Positions 47,999 through 57,851 are shown, numbered from the stretch's first letter. The stretch is 64,000 bases of DNA from an uncultured Alloprevotella sp. (GCA_944322095.1 CALUNU010000011.1:1-64000); one strand, 5' to 3'. Made by a program: numbers and translations. Notes: generated by a model from the sequence alone, not told the origin.

Positions 47999-50626
47999 AT
48001 GATGACAGCCAACGAAATACGCGACTCTTTCAAGAAGTTTTTCGAGTCGCATGGCCACCTGGTTGTGCCTTCGGCGCCGATGGTCATCAAGGACGACCCG
48101 ACGCTGATGTTCACCAACGCCGGCATGAACCAGTTTAAGGACATCATTCTGGGCAATGCCGAGCCCAAGTGTCGCAGGCAGACCGATTCGCAGAAGTGTC
48201 TGCGCGTGAGCGGAAAGCACAACGACCTGGAAGAGGTGGGCCACGACACTTATCACCACACCATGTTTGAGATGCTCGGCAATTGGAGCTTCGGCGACTA
48301 TTTCAAGCGCGAGGCCATCACGTGGGCCTACGAGTATCTGGTGGAAACGCTCCACATCGACCCGAAGAACCTCTATGTAACGGTGTTCGAAGGCTCGCCC
48401 GAAGAAGGGCTCGGCCGCGACGACGAGGCGGCCGGCTACTGGGGCAAATATTTCCCCGCCGATCATATCATTAACGGCAACAAGCACGACAATTTCTGGG
48501 AGATGGGCGACACGGGTCCTTGCGGTCCGTGCTCTGAAATCCATATCGACCTGCGTCCCGAGGAGGAAAAGCAGCAGGTGCCCGGAGCGGAGCTCGTCAA
48601 CAAGGACAATCCGCAGGTCATCGAGATATGGAACCTCGTTTTCATGCAGTATAACCGCAAGGCCGATGGCTCGTTGGAGCCGCTGCCCCACAAGGTCATC
48701 GACACGGGCATGGGCTTTGAGCGCCTGTGCATGGTGATGCAGGGCAAGCGCTCCAACTACGACACCGACGTGTTCCAGCCCGTCATCCGCAAGATAGCCG
48801 AGCTGTCGGGCTTCGCCTATGGCGACGACGACAAGAAGGACGTGGCCATGCGCGTTGTGGCCGACCACCTGCGTGCCATTGCCTTTTCCATCGCCGACGG
48901 CCAGCTGCCGTCGAACGCCAAGGCGGGCTACGTCATCCGCCGCATCCTGCGCCGCGCCGTGCGTTACGCCTATACGTTCCTGGGCCAGAAGGAAGCATTC
49001 ATCTACCGCCTGCTGCCGACGCTGGTGGCCGAGATGGGCGATGCCTATCCCGAGCTGCGCGCGCAGCAGGAGCTCATTGGCAAGGTGATGAAGGAGGAGG
49101 AAGAGTCGTTCCTCCGCACTTTGGCCACGGGTATCACTCTCTTGGAGAACGTCATCGCGAAGACCCGTGCCAAGGGCGCAACGGTCATCGACGGAGCCGA
49201 GGCCTTTACGCTGTTCGACACCTACGGATTTCCGCTCGACCTCACGGAGCTCATCTGCGGCGAGCAGGGCATGACGGTCGATGAGGCCGCCTTCGACGTA
49301 GAGATGCAGAAGCAGAAGGAGCGCGCCCGCAACGCTGCCAGCGTCGAGACGGGCGACTGGGTTGTGCTGGCCGAGGGCGAGACGCAGTTTGTCGGTTGGG
49401 ACGCCACGGAGGCCGATTGCCACATCCTGCGCTATCGGAAAGTGCAGCAGAAGAAGCAGACTTATTACGAGCTGGTGCTCGACGTCACTCCTTTCTACGC
49501 CGAAATGGGCGGACAGGTGGGCGACAGAGGCGTGCTCCACGGCGACGGCGAGACGGTCGAGGTATTCGACACGAAGCGCGAGAACAACCTGCCCATCCAT
49601 CTGACGAAGCAGTTGCCCGCCCGCCCGGCTGCGGCTTTCCATGCCGTTGTCGACGCCGAGGCACGCCGTGGCAGCGAGGCCAACCACACGGCCACGCACC
49701 TGCTCGACCAGGCCTTGCGCGAGGTGCTCGGCTCCCATGTGGAGCAGAAAGGCTCGCTCGTGACGCCCGACTACCTGCGCTTCGACTTTTCCCACTTCCA
49801 GAAGGTGACGCCCGAGGAGCTGCGCCGCGTGGAGCGCATCGTCAACGCCCGTATCCGCGAGGACATCCCTCTGCAAGACCATCGCGACCTGCCCATCGCC
49901 GAGGCAAAGAAGCTGGGCGCCATTGCCCTCTTCGGCGAGAAGTATGGCGACAAGGTTCGCGTCGTGCAGTTTGGCAAGAGCGTGGAGTTTTGCGGCGGTT
50001 GCCACGTGAAGAGCACGGGCCGCATCGGGCTGCTGCGCATTCTCTCCGAGAGCAGCGTGGCTGCCGGCGTGCGCCGCATTGAGGCCATCACGGGCCGCGC
50101 GGCTGAAGAGAGCGTTTATGCACAGGAGGACCTGCTCAACGGCTTGAAGGAGCTCTTCAACAACGCCAAGGATCTTTCGGCCGCCGTGCGCAAGACGTTT
50201 GAGGAAAACGAGGGGCTGCGCAAGCAGGTCGAGGAGTACATGCAGCAGCAGGTGCGTGCCATGTGCGCCCGTCTGGTAGAGGCGGCTCAGGACGTCAACG
50301 GCGTGAAAGTTGTGCGGAGCGTGAGTCCCGTGCGTCTCGCCCCCGACGCCGTGAAGGATCTGGCCTTCCAGATTGCGCACGAGCTGCCCGAAAATATGCT
50401 TTGCGTCATCGGCAGCAGCCACGAAGGGAAGCCGTTGCTCACGGTCATGATCAGCAAAAATCTCGTTGAGAGCCGCGGGTGGAACGCCGGCGCTCTTGTG
50501 CGTGAGGCTGCCAAGTGCATCAAGGGCGGCGGGGGCGGGGCGCCCCACTTTGCCACGGCCGGTGGCAAGGACGTGACCGGCCTCGAAGCCGCCGTCGACA
50601 AGGTTCTCGACACCGTCGGCCTGTGA
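47999..50626 (+). CDS. alaS: Alanine-tRNA ligase
   Basis: An 875-residue class II synthetase of standard length and layout. The catalytic core begins near residue 1 with [14 protein letters not shown] and continues through [12 protein letters not shown] and a motif 2-like [17 protein letters not shown]. The editing domain shows [12 protein letters not shown] (the HxxxH zinc ligands) and [11 protein letters not shown]. The C-terminal Ala-domain ends near [24 protein letters not shown] matches the usual start; ATG 48002 is an equally close alternative. It is monocistronic, with a strong terminator. Confidence 0.97.
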   Translation: MMTANEIRDSFKKFFESHGHLVVPSAPMVIKDDPTLMFTNAGMNQFKDIILGNAEPKCRRQTDSQKCLRVSGKHNDLEEVGHDTYHHTMFEMLGNWSFGDYFKREAITWAYEYLVETLHIDPKNLYVTVFEGSPEEGLGRDDEAAGYWGKYFPADHIINGNKHDNFWEMGDTGPCGPCSEIHIDLRPEEEKQQVPGAELVNKDNPQVIEIWNLVFMQYNRKADGSLEPLPHKVIDTGMGFERLCMVMQGKRSNYDTDVFQPVIRKIAELSGFAYGDDDKKDVAMRVVADHLRAIAFSIADGQLPSNAKAGYVIRRILRRAVRYAYTFLGQKEAFIYRLLPTLVAEMGDAYPELRAQQELIGKVMKEEEESFLRTLATGITLLENVIAKTRAKGATVIDGAEAFTLFDTYGFPLDLTELICGEQGMTVDEAAFDVEMQKQKERARNAASVETGDWVVLAEGETQFVGWDATEADCHILRYRKVQQKKQTYYELVLDVTPFYAEMGGQVGDRGVLHGDGETVEVFDTKRENNLPIHLTKQLPARPAAAFHAVVDAEARRGSEANHTATHLLDQALREVLGSHVEQKGSLVTPDYLRFDFSHFQKVTPEELRRVERIVNARIREDIPLQDHRDLPIAEAKKLGAIALFGEKYGDKVRVVQFGKSVEFCGGCHVKSTGRIGLLRILSESSVAAGVRRIEAITGRAAEESVYAQEDLLNGLKELFNNAKDLSAAVRKTFEENEGLRKQVEEYMQQQVRAMCARLVEAAQDVNGVKVVRSVSPVRLAPDAVKDLAFQIAHELPENMLCVIGSSHEGKPLLTVMISKNLVESRGWNAGALVREAAKCIKGGGGGAPHFATAGGKDVTGLEAAVDKVLDTVGL

Positions 50627-50651
50627 CCCTTGCGGCGCAGCCAGGCAACAT

Positions 50652-50692
50652 AAGGAGGCGGGCACCATCGCTGAGATGGTGCCCGCCTCCTT
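50652..50692. terminator. Terminator of alaS
   Basis: AAGGAGGCGGGCACCATC pairs perfectly with GATGGTGCCCGCCTCCTT (18 bp, 5-nt loop), then GTTTTG. The convergent flavin-reductase gene probably uses it too. Confidence 0.9.
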
Positions 50693-50731
50693 GTTTTGTG
50701 CCTGCCGGGGCGTTTCAGCCGGTGCGGCGGG

Positions 50732-51295
50732 TCATTTTTTCAGCTGCGTGCCGTCCTTGAAGGCGCGGCCCACGCGCTCGCCCACGACGAGATAGGCGTT
50801 GTGGACGGGGTCGAACGTGATGGGGCGCAGCCGTGCCGGGTCGATCTTGCCGTCCTCGTCCAGGATGCTCTCGTCGGCCGAGACGTTGAGGATGCGTCCC
50901 ACCAGGTGGCACGTGTCGGGGTCGTACGAGACCACTTCGCATTCGAGCGTCATGGGTAGCTCCTCGATGATGGGCGCGTTGACCAGCTGCGACCTGACGG
51001 CGTGGAAGCCCGCGCGGGCAAACTTGTCGTCGACGTGGTTGCCCGAGACGATACCCACGTAGTCGCACGCCACGAGCTGGTCGGCCGTGCCCATGCTCAC
51101 GGTGAAGGCGCGCGTGGCCAGGAGGTTTTTCACGGTTTTATGGCCGGCGCTGAGACACAGGTTGATTTGGTCGTCATAGTCGATGCCGCCCCAGGCTGCG
51201 TTCATGGCGTCGGGGCGTCCCTCCTCGTCGTAGGTGCCCACGATGAAGACGGGTTGCGGGTAGGTCCATGGTTTGGCTCCGAAGTTTTTTCGCAT
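50732..51295 (-). CDS. Flavin reductase family protein
   Basis: A 187-residue FMN-binding split-barrel protein: KPWTYPQPVFIVGTYDEEGR, NAAWGGIDYDDQINLCLSAG, FTVSMG and CDYVGIVSGNHVDDK are typical of the flavin-reductase-like family with a short loop that contacts FMN. Members reduce flavins or act as flavoprotein components; the substrate is uncertain. ATG 51295 is chosen because its promoter (51323-51354) lies within the longer open frame. It is convergent with alaS. Confidence 0.87.
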   Translation of the reverse strand: MRKNFGAKPWTYPQPVFIVGTYDEEGRPDAMNAAWGGIDYDDQINLCLSAGHKTVKNLLATRAFTVSMGTADQLVACDYVGIVSGNHVDDKFARAGFHAVRSQLVNAPIIEELPMTLECEVVSYDPDTCHLVGRILNVSADESILDEDGKIDPARLRPITFDPVHNAYLVVGERVGRAFKDGTQLKK

Positions 51296-51322
51296 GTTGG
51301 TTGGTTTTTCTGTGAAGCAAGG

Positions 51323-51354
51323 CAAAGTTAAGGCTTTTCCCCCTTTTCTGCAAC
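51323..51354 (-). promoter_or_regulatory. Promoter of the flavin reductase gene
   Basis: Minus-strand GTTG (51354-51351) and TAACTTTG (51330-51323) are 20 nt apart. The leader is about 25 nt. Confidence 0.65.
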
Positions 51355-51460
51355 CCGTGCGCGGCGTGCCGGCGGCGTGGTGGCGGCCGTAAAAAGCACA
51401 AAAAACTATCGCAGGTGCAACAAAAAAGAAAAACCATCGCGGCAGATAAAGTTTTATTCG

Positions 51461-51468
51461 TATTTTTG
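51461..51468 (+). promoter_or_regulatory. -7 element of the TetR gene
   Basis: TATTTTTG lies 102 nt before ATG 51571 and 15 nt before the alternative start at 51484. Confidence 0.5.
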
Positions 51469-51570
51469 CCAAAACATTAACCAATGGCGCGGGGCTGGCC
51501 CCGGCTGCCGGTGCTCGCCGAGGGCACCGCCGCGGGGCGTCGGGCGCAGCGCGCATTCACAGAAGAGAAC

Positions 51571-52206
51571 ATGGCAACCAACGAAGACAACGGCACCGCG
51601 CGCAGCGAGGTGAAGCGGCGCGTCATAGAGGCCGCGGCGCACGCATTCCAGACGAAGGGCATCAAGGATATGACGATGGACGAGCTGGCCCGCAGCCTGA
51701 CCATGTCGAAACGCACGCTCTACCAGCTCTTTGCCGACAAGGAGGAGCTCCTGCTCGAATGCATGGCCTATCATGCCGAGCACGAGCGCAGCCAGATGGC
51801 GCAGGCGCTGGCTGACACCGACAACGTCATCAACTTTATCCTCTACGTCTTTGAGCGGCGGATGCGCGAGGCCGAAGACCTGCCCCCGCAGTTCCTGCCC
51901 GAGCTGAAAAAATATCCCCGCGTGCTGAGGTTTCTCCGCGAGCGCCACGACGCCCAGGTGGAGCAGGGCGTGGCCTTTTTGCAACGCGGCAAGGAGCAGG
52001 GCCTGCTCCGCCCGGAGATCGACCTCCGCATCGTGCTCGAGGCCATTGGCGCGCTCATCGAGTTTTCCCTGAGCGACGCGATGCTGTCTGCCTACACGCC
52101 GGCCCGACTGTCGATGAACACGCTCTTTGTCTACCTGCGCGGATGCACCACGCCTGCGGGAGCCCGCCTCATGGACGATTATCTGGCGGCCCGCGCCACG
52201 CGGTAG
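51571..52206 (+). CDS. TetR/AcrR family transcriptional regulator
   Basis: A 211-residue regulator. The N-terminal helix-turn-helix reads IEAAAHAFQTKGIKDMTMDE then LARSLTMSKRTLYQLFADKE (residues about 18-58), the standard TetR pattern. The C-terminal ligand-binding part (60-205) is all-helical and not assignable to a ligand. Nothing adjacent on the same strand is an obvious efflux target, and the gene is divergent from the flavin reductase, which could be a target. ATG 51571 is preferred; a longer frame from 51484 would add a low-complexity Arg/Ala segment. Confidence 0.88.
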   Translation: MATNEDNGTARSEVKRRVIEAAAHAFQTKGIKDMTMDELARSLTMSKRTLYQLFADKEELLLECMAYHAEHERSQMAQALADTDNVINFILYVFERRMREAEDLPPQFLPELKKYPRVLRFLRERHDAQVEQGVAFLQRGKEQGLLRPEIDLRIVLEAIGALIEFSLSDAMLSAYTPARLSMNTLFVYLRGCTTPAGARLMDDYLAARATR

Positions 52207-52226
52207 CCCCGCCCCGACTGACACAC

Positions 52227-52249
52227 AAAAGCCCTTCGGGGCTTTTTTT
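52227..52249 (+). terminator. Terminator of the TetR gene with UUCG loop
   Basis: AAAAGCCC-TTCG-GGGCTTTT, then TTT. The loop is a stable UUCG tetraloop. Confidence 0.88.
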
Positions 52250-52322
52250 ATGCCCGCGCGGAGCGGAGCGGGGTGGCGGCCGCCGTGCGACGGGACCTGC
52301 CCGGGCAGGGCGGCGGAGCTCT

Positions 52323-52708
52323 ATTTTCCAAAAAATAATGACAACGCCCGGGTCGCGAAATAGAGCGGAAAAACGGTTTTCGCGCCCTGTCGTGCCGCTG
52401 AGGCCCGGTGGGCGTTACGTTCTTTTAGGTTTTTCCCATGTTGTGTGGCCTTTTTCCCCGCCTTTCGTGCCACAGCTGTCCGCTCCCGCGCGCTCGTTAG
52501 CGTTTTTCCGCGCTTTTTGAACGTAGCCCGCGGCCTCGTTTTTCGGAAAAACCGGTTGGAAAACAGCAGAAATGGCAGGCCGACCGGGCAAAACAGGGCT
52601 TAAAAAGCGATTTTCACGGCCACATTCTCTTGGAAAGTGGCCTTGGAAATGCAGCAACAAGCCTTGCTTTTCCATTTCCATGGGCTGTTGACCGATTTCC
52701 AAGGCTTG
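52323..52708 (-). repeat. Dispersed intergenic element, copy E (type 2, degenerate boxes)
   Basis: Plus-strand ATTTTCCAAAAAATAATGACA (52323-52343) is the reverse of the TGTCGCAATTTTTTGGAAAAT module, and GCGAAATAGAGCGG next to it matches the CCGCTCTATTTCG of copy C. GGGCGTTACG and CGTGCC...TGTCCGCT follow, as in F. The box array is altered: AAAGTGGCCTTGGAAA as in copy A, then CCTTGG (52641), CCTTGC (52662), CCATGG (52678) and CCAAGG (52699). The 915-bp gap from 52207 to 53121 contains no convincing gene. Its GC-rich second half (about 52730-52980) shows nothing identifiable. Confidence 0.7.
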
Positions 52709-53031
52709 TTGTTGCCCATCGGCGCGGTGGGCCGTCTGTCAGCGGCGCAGTACGGGCGCAGGCCGCGGGGCGCCCGTGCGGCGGCTCGTGGTGGCGTTAA
52801 AAAGTGTGTACGCCCCTCAGCCCTCGCCCCGCAGCATGGCGGAGCACCTGCCGGCCCCGGGGGAGGCCGGCCGCGGCGGCAGCAGAGGGCGCGGCCGCGG
52901 CCGCCGCCGTCGCCTGAGCCTCCCGGCGCGGCAGCCCGGGCGCGCGGCGGGGGCGGGCCGTCGGCGTGGCGATGCTGGATAATGGCAGCGCTTTTTCGCC
53001 GTTTTATATAGGCATATTCCAATGTTTTTCG

Positions 53032-53039
53032 TAAGTTTG
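53032..53039 (+). promoter_or_regulatory. -7 element of the MerR gene
   Basis: TAAGTTTG lies 82 nt before the ATG at 53122. Confidence 0.6.
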
Positions 53040-53121
53040 CTCAATCAAAGGTGCGTCTCCGCGACGGCGCCGCGGCCGGTAGCCGGCAGCGCCGCGGAGC
53101 ATCGCTGCAACAGGACGAGTC

Positions 53122-53469
53122 ATGCCGCTTAAAACAGAACGAACGACGAAGCTCTACTATTCCATCAGCGAGGTAGCGGAAATGTTTTCCGTGAACGAGA
53201 CGCTCCTGCGCTATTGGGAAAAGGAGTTTCCGCAGATTGTTCCCAAAAAGAGCGGGCGCAACGTCCGCCAGTACACGCGCGACGACATCGAGCAGATACG
53301 CATCGTCTATAACCTCGTGAAGGTGCGCGGCATGAAGCTTTCGGCCGCGCGCGAGCTCCTGAAGAAAAACAAGAAGGGCACGGTGCAGACGGTCGAGGTG
53401 GTGGAGCGCCTGCGCGCCATCCGTGCCGAGCTCAAAGAGCTGCGCGACGCCATCGAGGGCCTCGAATGA
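53122..53469 (+). CDS. MerR family transcriptional regulator
   Basis: A 115-residue single-domain regulator. The winged helix is YYSISEVAEMFSVNETLLRY, followed by WEKEFPQIVPKKSG and VRQYTRDDIEQIRIVYNLVK. A C-terminal coiled coil (VEVVERLRAIRAELKELRDA) would mediate dimerisation. No effector domain is present. This short MerR type is highly conserved in Bacteroidetes, often next to DNA-repair or peptidase genes; radA follows 95 nt later. The target is unknown. Confidence 0.88.
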   Translation: MPLKTERTTKLYYSISEVAEMFSVNETLLRYWEKEFPQIVPKKSGRNVRQYTRDDIEQIRIVYNLVKVRGMKLSAARELLKKNKKGTVQTVEVVERLRAIRAELKELRDAIEGLE

Positions 53470-53564
53470 CGCTTTGCGGCGTGTGCTGCCGCGCCGGGCG
53501 GGGCAGCCTTTTTTCTTTTTCGGCCGGCCCGGCCTTTCTCCCACAGAACGAACAAAACAACGAT

Positions 53565-54953
53565 ATGCCCAAGGAAAAAACCGTTTACGTCTGCTCCCGC
53601 TGCGGCCGCGAGGCAGCCCAGTGGGTGGGGCGCTGCCCGGCCTGTGGCGAGTGGAATACCTACCGCGAGCTGACCGTGCGCCCGCAGGCTCCGGCCTCGG
53701 CCATGGGCGAGCACGTGCGCCGTGCGCTGGGCGAGGCCGCCCGCCGCGACCCGCAGCCCGTGCAGCTCTGCAGTGTCGAGGCGTCGGAAGAGGCGCGCTA
53801 CGACATGCACGACGCCGAGCTCAACCGCGTGCTGGGCGGCGGCCTCGTGCCCGGCTCGCTCACGCTCCTGGGCGGCGAGCCGGGCATCGGCAAGTCGACG
53901 CTCCTCTTGCAGACGGTGCTGGGCCTTGAGGGCTGCCGCGTGCTCTACGTGAGCGGCGAGGAGAGCGAGCGGCAGATCAAGCTGCGCGCCGACCGCATTG
54001 CGCCCTGCCGTTCGGACTGCCTGCTCGTCTGCGAGACGCGCCTCGAACAGATATTCCTGCACATACGCAACACCCGCCCCGACCTGCTCGTGGTCGACTC
54101 CATCCAGACCGTGGCCAGCGAGGCGGCCGACGCTGCCCCCGGCTCGGTGGGGCAGATACGCGCCTGCGCGGCCGCCTTCCTCAAATATGCCAAAGAGAGC
54201 GGCGTGCCCGTGCTGCTCATCGGCCACATCACGAAGGAGGGCACCATTGCCGGGCCCAAGGTGCTGGAACACATCGTCGACACCGTCTTGCAGTTTGAGG
54301 GCGACCACCACAACCTCTACCGCGTTTTGCGCAGCATCAAGAACCGCTTCGGGAGCACGGCCGAACTGGGCATCTACGAAATGCGCTCCGACGGGCTGCG
54401 ACCCGTCGACAACCCCTCCGAACTGCTCCTGAGCGACGAGAGCGAACGCCTGAGCGGGGTGGCCGTGGCCGCCGCCGTCGAGGGCGTGCGCCCCTTTCTC
54501 ATCGAAACGCAGGCCCTCGTGAGCACGGCCGCCTATGGCACGCCGCAGCGCTCGGCCACGGGCTTCGACCTGCGCCGGCTCAACATGCTGCTGGCCGTGC
54601 TCGAAAAGCGCGTGGGCTTCAAGCTGGCGCAAAAGGACGTCTTCCTCAACATAGCGGGCGGCCTGCGCGTCACCGACCCCGCCATCGACCTCTCGGTCAT
54701 AGCCGCCGTGCTGTCGAGCAACGTCGACACGGCCATCGGCGGCGGCGTGTGCATGGCCGGCGAGGTGGGCCTGAGCGGCGAAATACGCCCCGTGACGCGC
54801 ATCGAGCAGCGCATCGCCGAGGCCGCGCGCCTGGGCTTCGGGCGCATCGTCGTGCCGGCGGCCAACGTCAAGGGCCTCGCCCCCGGGCGCTTCCGCATCG
54901 AGTTAGTACCCGTCCGCCGCGTCGAAGAGGCCCTGCGCGCCCTTTTCGGCTGA
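53565..54953 (+). CDS. radA: DNA repair protein RadA (Sms)
   Basis: A 462-residue protein with the full RadA plan: an N-terminal C4 zinc finger (Cys10/13 in VCSRCG and a second pair in GRCPACG), Walker A GGEPGIGKST, the RadA-specific KNRFGS motif, and a C-terminal Lon-protease-like domain (GGLRVTDPAIDLSVIAAVLS, CMAGEVGLSGEIRPV). RadA drives branch migration during recombination. ATG 53565 places the zinc finger at the start. It lies between merR and an FAD-dependent dehydrogenase on the same strand. Confidence 0.95.
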   Translation: MPKEKTVYVCSRCGREAAQWVGRCPACGEWNTYRELTVRPQAPASAMGEHVRRALGEAARRDPQPVQLCSVEASEEARYDMHDAELNRVLGGGLVPGSLTLLGGEPGIGKSTLLLQTVLGLEGCRVLYVSGEESERQIKLRADRIAPCRSDCLLVCETRLEQIFLHIRNTRPDLLVVDSIQTVASEAADAAPGSVGQIRACAAAFLKYAKESGVPVLLIGHITKEGTIAGPKVLEHIVDTVLQFEGDHHNLYRVLRSIKNRFGSTAELGIYEMRSDGLRPVDNPSELLLSDESERLSGVAVAAAVEGVRPFLIETQALVSTAAYGTPQRSATGFDLRRLNMLLAVLEKRVGFKLAQKDVFLNIAGGLRVTDPAIDLSVIAAVLSSNVDTAIGGGVCMAGEVGLSGEIRPVTRIEQRIAEAARLGFGRIVVPAANVKGLAPGRFRIELVPVRRVEEALRALFG

Positions 54954-54990
54954 GACGGCACACATTGTTATATATAAGAAACACCGCTTC

Positions 54991-56619
54991 ATGCACAAAA
55001 CCCTGCAACTCCGTGTCACGCCCGACGTGGCCGCCGACGACGCCCGCCTGCGCCGCCACGTGGCCGCCGACGAAGGCATCGACGCCCGCACCATCACGGC
55101 GCTGCGCCTGCGCCGCCGCAGCATCGACGCCCGCCAGCGCACCATCTACGTCAACCTGCAAGTCGAACTCTACGTCAACGAAGAGCCGCCCGCGGCCGAG
55201 GTGGAGGCGCCGGTCTATCCCGACGTGAGCCGCGCGCCCCGCGTGGTCGTGGTGGGCGCCGGGCCGGCCGGCCTCTTCGCGGCCCTGCGACTCATCGAGC
55301 TGGGCCTGCGCCCCGTCGTGCTCGAACGCGGCAAGGACGTGCACGAGCGGCGGCGCGACATAGCCCGCATCAGCCGCGAGCACAAGGTGGACCCCGAGAG
55401 CAACTACGCCTTTGGCGAGGGCGGGGCGGGGGCCTACTCCGACGGCAAGCTCTATACGCGCAGCAAGAAGAGGGGCGACGTGAGTCGCGTGCTGCGCATC
55501 TTCTGCGCCCACGGGGCCGACGCCAACATCCTCTGCGACGCCCATCCCCACATAGGCACCGACCGCCTGCCGCGCATCATCGAAAACATGCGCGGCCGCA
55601 TCCTGGCCTCGGGCGGCGAGGTCCACTTTGGCGCCCGCGTCGACCGCCTGCTCCTGCACGGCGGGCGCACGGCGGGCGTGGCCACGGCCGACGGCCGCGA
55701 GTTTCACGGACCGGTCATCCTGGCCACGGGCCATTCAGCCCGCGACGTCTACCGCTACCTGCGCGGCGAGCAGCTGGCGCTCGAAGCCAAGGGCATCGCC
55801 GTTGGCGTGCGCCTGGAACATCCCTCGCAGGTAATCGACTGCATACAATACCACACGAAGTATGGCCGCGGCCGCTACCTGCCCGCCGCGGCTTATAGCT
55901 TCGTGACGCAGAGCGGCGGCCGCGGCGTTTACAGCTTCTGCATGTGCCCCGGCGGCTTTGTCGTGCCGGCGGCCAGCGGCCCGCAGCAAATCGTGGTGAA
56001 CGGCATGAGCCCCTCCACCCGCGGCTCGGCATGGAGCAACGCGGGCATGGTGGTCGAGACGCGGCCCGAAGACCTCGACGGCGAGCTCTCGTCGTTTATG
56101 CGCGAGGCCATGCAGGACGAGGCCTTTGCCGAAAGCCGCGCCGCCACCTGGGCCGACCGCTCCGACCCACTGCGCCTCATGGTGTTTCAAGAGGCCCTCG
56201 AACGGGCCTGCTGGACGCAGGGCAACCACCGGCAGACGGCGCCCGCGCAGCGCATGACCGACTTTGTGAACGGCCGCCTGAGCTACGACCTGCCGACGAG
56301 CAGCTATTCGCCCGGCCTCATCGCCTCGCCCCTCCACTTCTGGATGCCGCGCTTTGTGACGGCCCGCCTGCAAGAGGCCTTCGTGACGTTCGGGCAGCGC
56401 AGCCGCGGCTTCCTGTCGAAGGAGGCCACGGTTATCGCCGTCGAAACGCGCACCTCGGCCCCCGTGCGCATCGTGCGCCGCCCCGACGACCTGCAACACC
56501 CCGGCGCCGAGGGCCTTTTCCCCTGCGGCGAGGGGGCAGGCTATGCCGGCGGCATCGTTTCGGCCGCCCTCGACGGTGAGCGCTGCGCCGAGGCCGCCGC
56601 GGCCTATCTGGGGCAGTAG
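54991..56619 (+). CDS. NAD(P)/FAD-dependent oxidoreductase (COG2509 type)
   Basis: A 542-residue protein. After an N-terminal 80-residue domain (RVTPDVAADDARLRRHVAAD) comes the FAD-binding motif RVVVVGAGPAGLFAALRL (residues about 84-101). Family blocks include NYAFGEGGAGAYSDGKLYT, GTDRLPRIIENMR and the C-terminal GLFPCGEGAGYAGGIVSAAL. It belongs to the uncharacterised flavoprotein dehydrogenase group; the substrate is unknown. The start follows a TTATATATAAG tract by about 13 nt, and the gene is 37 nt after radA. Confidence 0.88.
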   Translation: MHKTLQLRVTPDVAADDARLRRHVAADEGIDARTITALRLRRRSIDARQRTIYVNLQVELYVNEEPPAAEVEAPVYPDVSRAPRVVVVGAGPAGLFAALRLIELGLRPVVLERGKDVHERRRDIARISREHKVDPESNYAFGEGGAGAYSDGKLYTRSKKRGDVSRVLRIFCAHGADANILCDAHPHIGTDRLPRIIENMRGRILASGGEVHFGARVDRLLLHGGRTAGVATADGREFHGPVILATGHSARDVYRYLRGEQLALEAKGIAVGVRLEHPSQVIDCIQYHTKYGRGRYLPAAAYSFVTQSGGRGVYSFCMCPGGFVVPAASGPQQIVVNGMSPSTRGSAWSNAGMVVETRPEDLDGELSSFMREAMQDEAFAESRAATWADRSDPLRLMVFQEALERACWTQGNHRQTAPAQRMTDFVNGRLSYDLPTSSYSPGLIASPLHFWMPRFVTARLQEAFVTFGQRSRGFLSKEATVIAVETRTSAPVRIVRRPDDLQHPGAEGLFPCGEGAGYAGGIVSAALDGERCAEAAAAYLGQ

Positions 56620-56660
56620 GCGCGGGCGGCCCGAAATAAAAAGCCGGGCCCGCGCCTTTT
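56619..56660 (+). terminator. Terminator overlapping the FAD-dehydrogenase stop codon
   Basis: GGCGCGGG (from the last base of the TAG) pairs with CCCGCGCC (56649-56656), enclosing a further GGCCCG/CGGGCC pairing, then TTTT. Confidence 0.78.
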
Positions 56661-56695
56661 CCGCCAAAACGCTATTGCAGTTGTCAATTTATTTG

Positions 56696-56703
56696 TAGCT
56701 TTG
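56696..56703 (+). promoter_or_regulatory. -7 element of the nucleotidyltransferase gene
   Basis: TAGCTTTG lies 50 nt before the ATG at 56754. Confidence 0.65.
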
Positions 56704-56753
56704 CCAAGGAAATACACTCTAACTAACTTATCAACAACCAAAAGCATAGTAGC

Positions 56754-57665
56754 ATGAAACCTACATTATTTTTGCTCGCAGCAGGCATGGGAAGCCGTTA
56801 CGGCGGTCTGAAACAGCTCGACACCCTGGGCCCCAACGGAGAGACCATCATGGACTACTCCATCTACGACGCCATCAACGCAGGCTTCGGCAAGCTCGTG
56901 TTTGTCATCCGTAAGGATTTCGAAGACGACTTTCGCCGCGTGGTGCTCAGCAAGTACGAGGGTCACATCCCCTGTGAGCTCGTGTTCCAGTCGCTCGACG
57001 CCCTCCCCGAAGGCTTCACCTGCCCCGAAGGCCGCACGAAACCATGGGGAACCAACCACGCCGTGATGATGGGCGAGCCTGTCATCCACGAGCCCTTCGC
57101 CGTCATCAACTGTGACGACTTTTACGACCGCGACTCGTTCCGCGTGATGGGGCAGTTCCTGAGCAGCCTGCCCGAAGGCAGCACGGGCAAATATGCCATG
57201 GTGGGCTTTCGCGTGGGCAACACCCTCTCGGAGAGCGGCACCGTGTCGCGCGGCGTCTGCGAGAACGATGCCAACCATCACCTCACCTCCGTCGTGGAAC
57301 GCACCAAGATACAGCGCATCGACGGCGTCGTGAAGTATCTCGACGACGACGACAAGTGGGTGGCCATCGACGACAACACGCCTGTGTCGATGAACTTCTG
57401 GGGTTTCACGCCCGACTATTTCGCCCACAGCCGTGAGTTCTTCAAGACCTTCCTGAGCGATCCGAAAAACATGGAGAACCTGAAGAGCGAATTCTTCATC
57501 CCTCTCATGGTGGATAAGCTCATCCACGACGGAACGGCCACCTGCGAGGTGCTCGACACGACGAGCAAATGGTTCGGCGTGACCTATCCCGAGGATCGTC
57601 CCGACGTGGTGGCCAAGTTCCAGAAGCTTCACGACGACGGCGTCTACCCCGACAAGCTTTTCTAA
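56754..57665 (+). CDS. Sugar-phosphate nucleotidyltransferase family protein
   Basis: A 303-residue GT-A fold protein. Residues 5-20 (LFLLAAGMGSRYGGLK) are the NTP-binding loop of nucleotidyltransferases, and NCDDFYDRDSF carries the metal-binding acidic residues. The Bacteroidetes members of this group (close to GlmU/RmlA-like pyrophosphorylases but with WGTNHAVM and SMNFWGFTPDYF blocks) are not characterised to my knowledge. It probably activates a sugar phosphate with UTP or another NTP. It stands alone, with its own promoter and terminator. The codon use is slightly less GC-biased than neighbours, as expected for an expressed gene. Confidence 0.88.
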   Translation: MKPTLFLLAAGMGSRYGGLKQLDTLGPNGETIMDYSIYDAINAGFGKLVFVIRKDFEDDFRRVVLSKYEGHIPCELVFQSLDALPEGFTCPEGRTKPWGTNHAVMMGEPVIHEPFAVINCDDFYDRDSFRVMGQFLSSLPEGSTGKYAMVGFRVGNTLSESGTVSRGVCENDANHHLTSVVERTKIQRIDGVVKYLDDDDKWVAIDDNTPVSMNFWGFTPDYFAHSREFFKTFLSDPKNMENLKSEFFIPLMVDKLIHDGTATCEVLDTTSKWFGVTYPEDRPDVVAKFQKLHDDGVYPDKLF

Positions 57666-57703
57666 GCCGGCGCGCGGGCGCACCGCGCCCTTGGCAGCCA
57701 TCC

Positions 57704-57757
57704 ACGGGCCGCAGCAATCCTGACGACAGCCATGTCGGCGGGGCTGCGGCCCGTTTT
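57704..57757 (+). terminator. Terminator of the nucleotidyltransferase gene
   Basis: ACGGGCCGCAGC (57704-57715) pairs perfectly with GCTGCGGCCCGT (57743-57754), then TTT. Confidence 0.8.
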
Positions 57758-57843
57758 GCGTGGCGGCGTCCCGCAGGGGCGGCGTGCAGCGGGCCGTAAC
57801 AACTTTTAAGTGGCCTTGCCGGCCCGTTGTTTACGAAATAGCC

Positions 57844-57851
57844 TATCTTTG
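57844..57851 (+). promoter_or_regulatory. -7 element of the small barrel protein gene
   Basis: TATCTTTG lies 46 nt before the ATG at 57898. Confidence 0.65.

Noticed and set aside
47960-50668. A 902-codon minus-strand frame opposite alaS
   Set aside because: alaS is certain; the reverse frame is a by-product of its codon bias. The same holds for long frames opposite thrA (22966-25533) and maeB (58416-60956).
52730-52980. The GC-rich, hairpin-prone stretch before merR as a possible structured RNA
   Set aside because: Pairing is expected at this base composition, and no specific conserved fold or promoter could be recognised.
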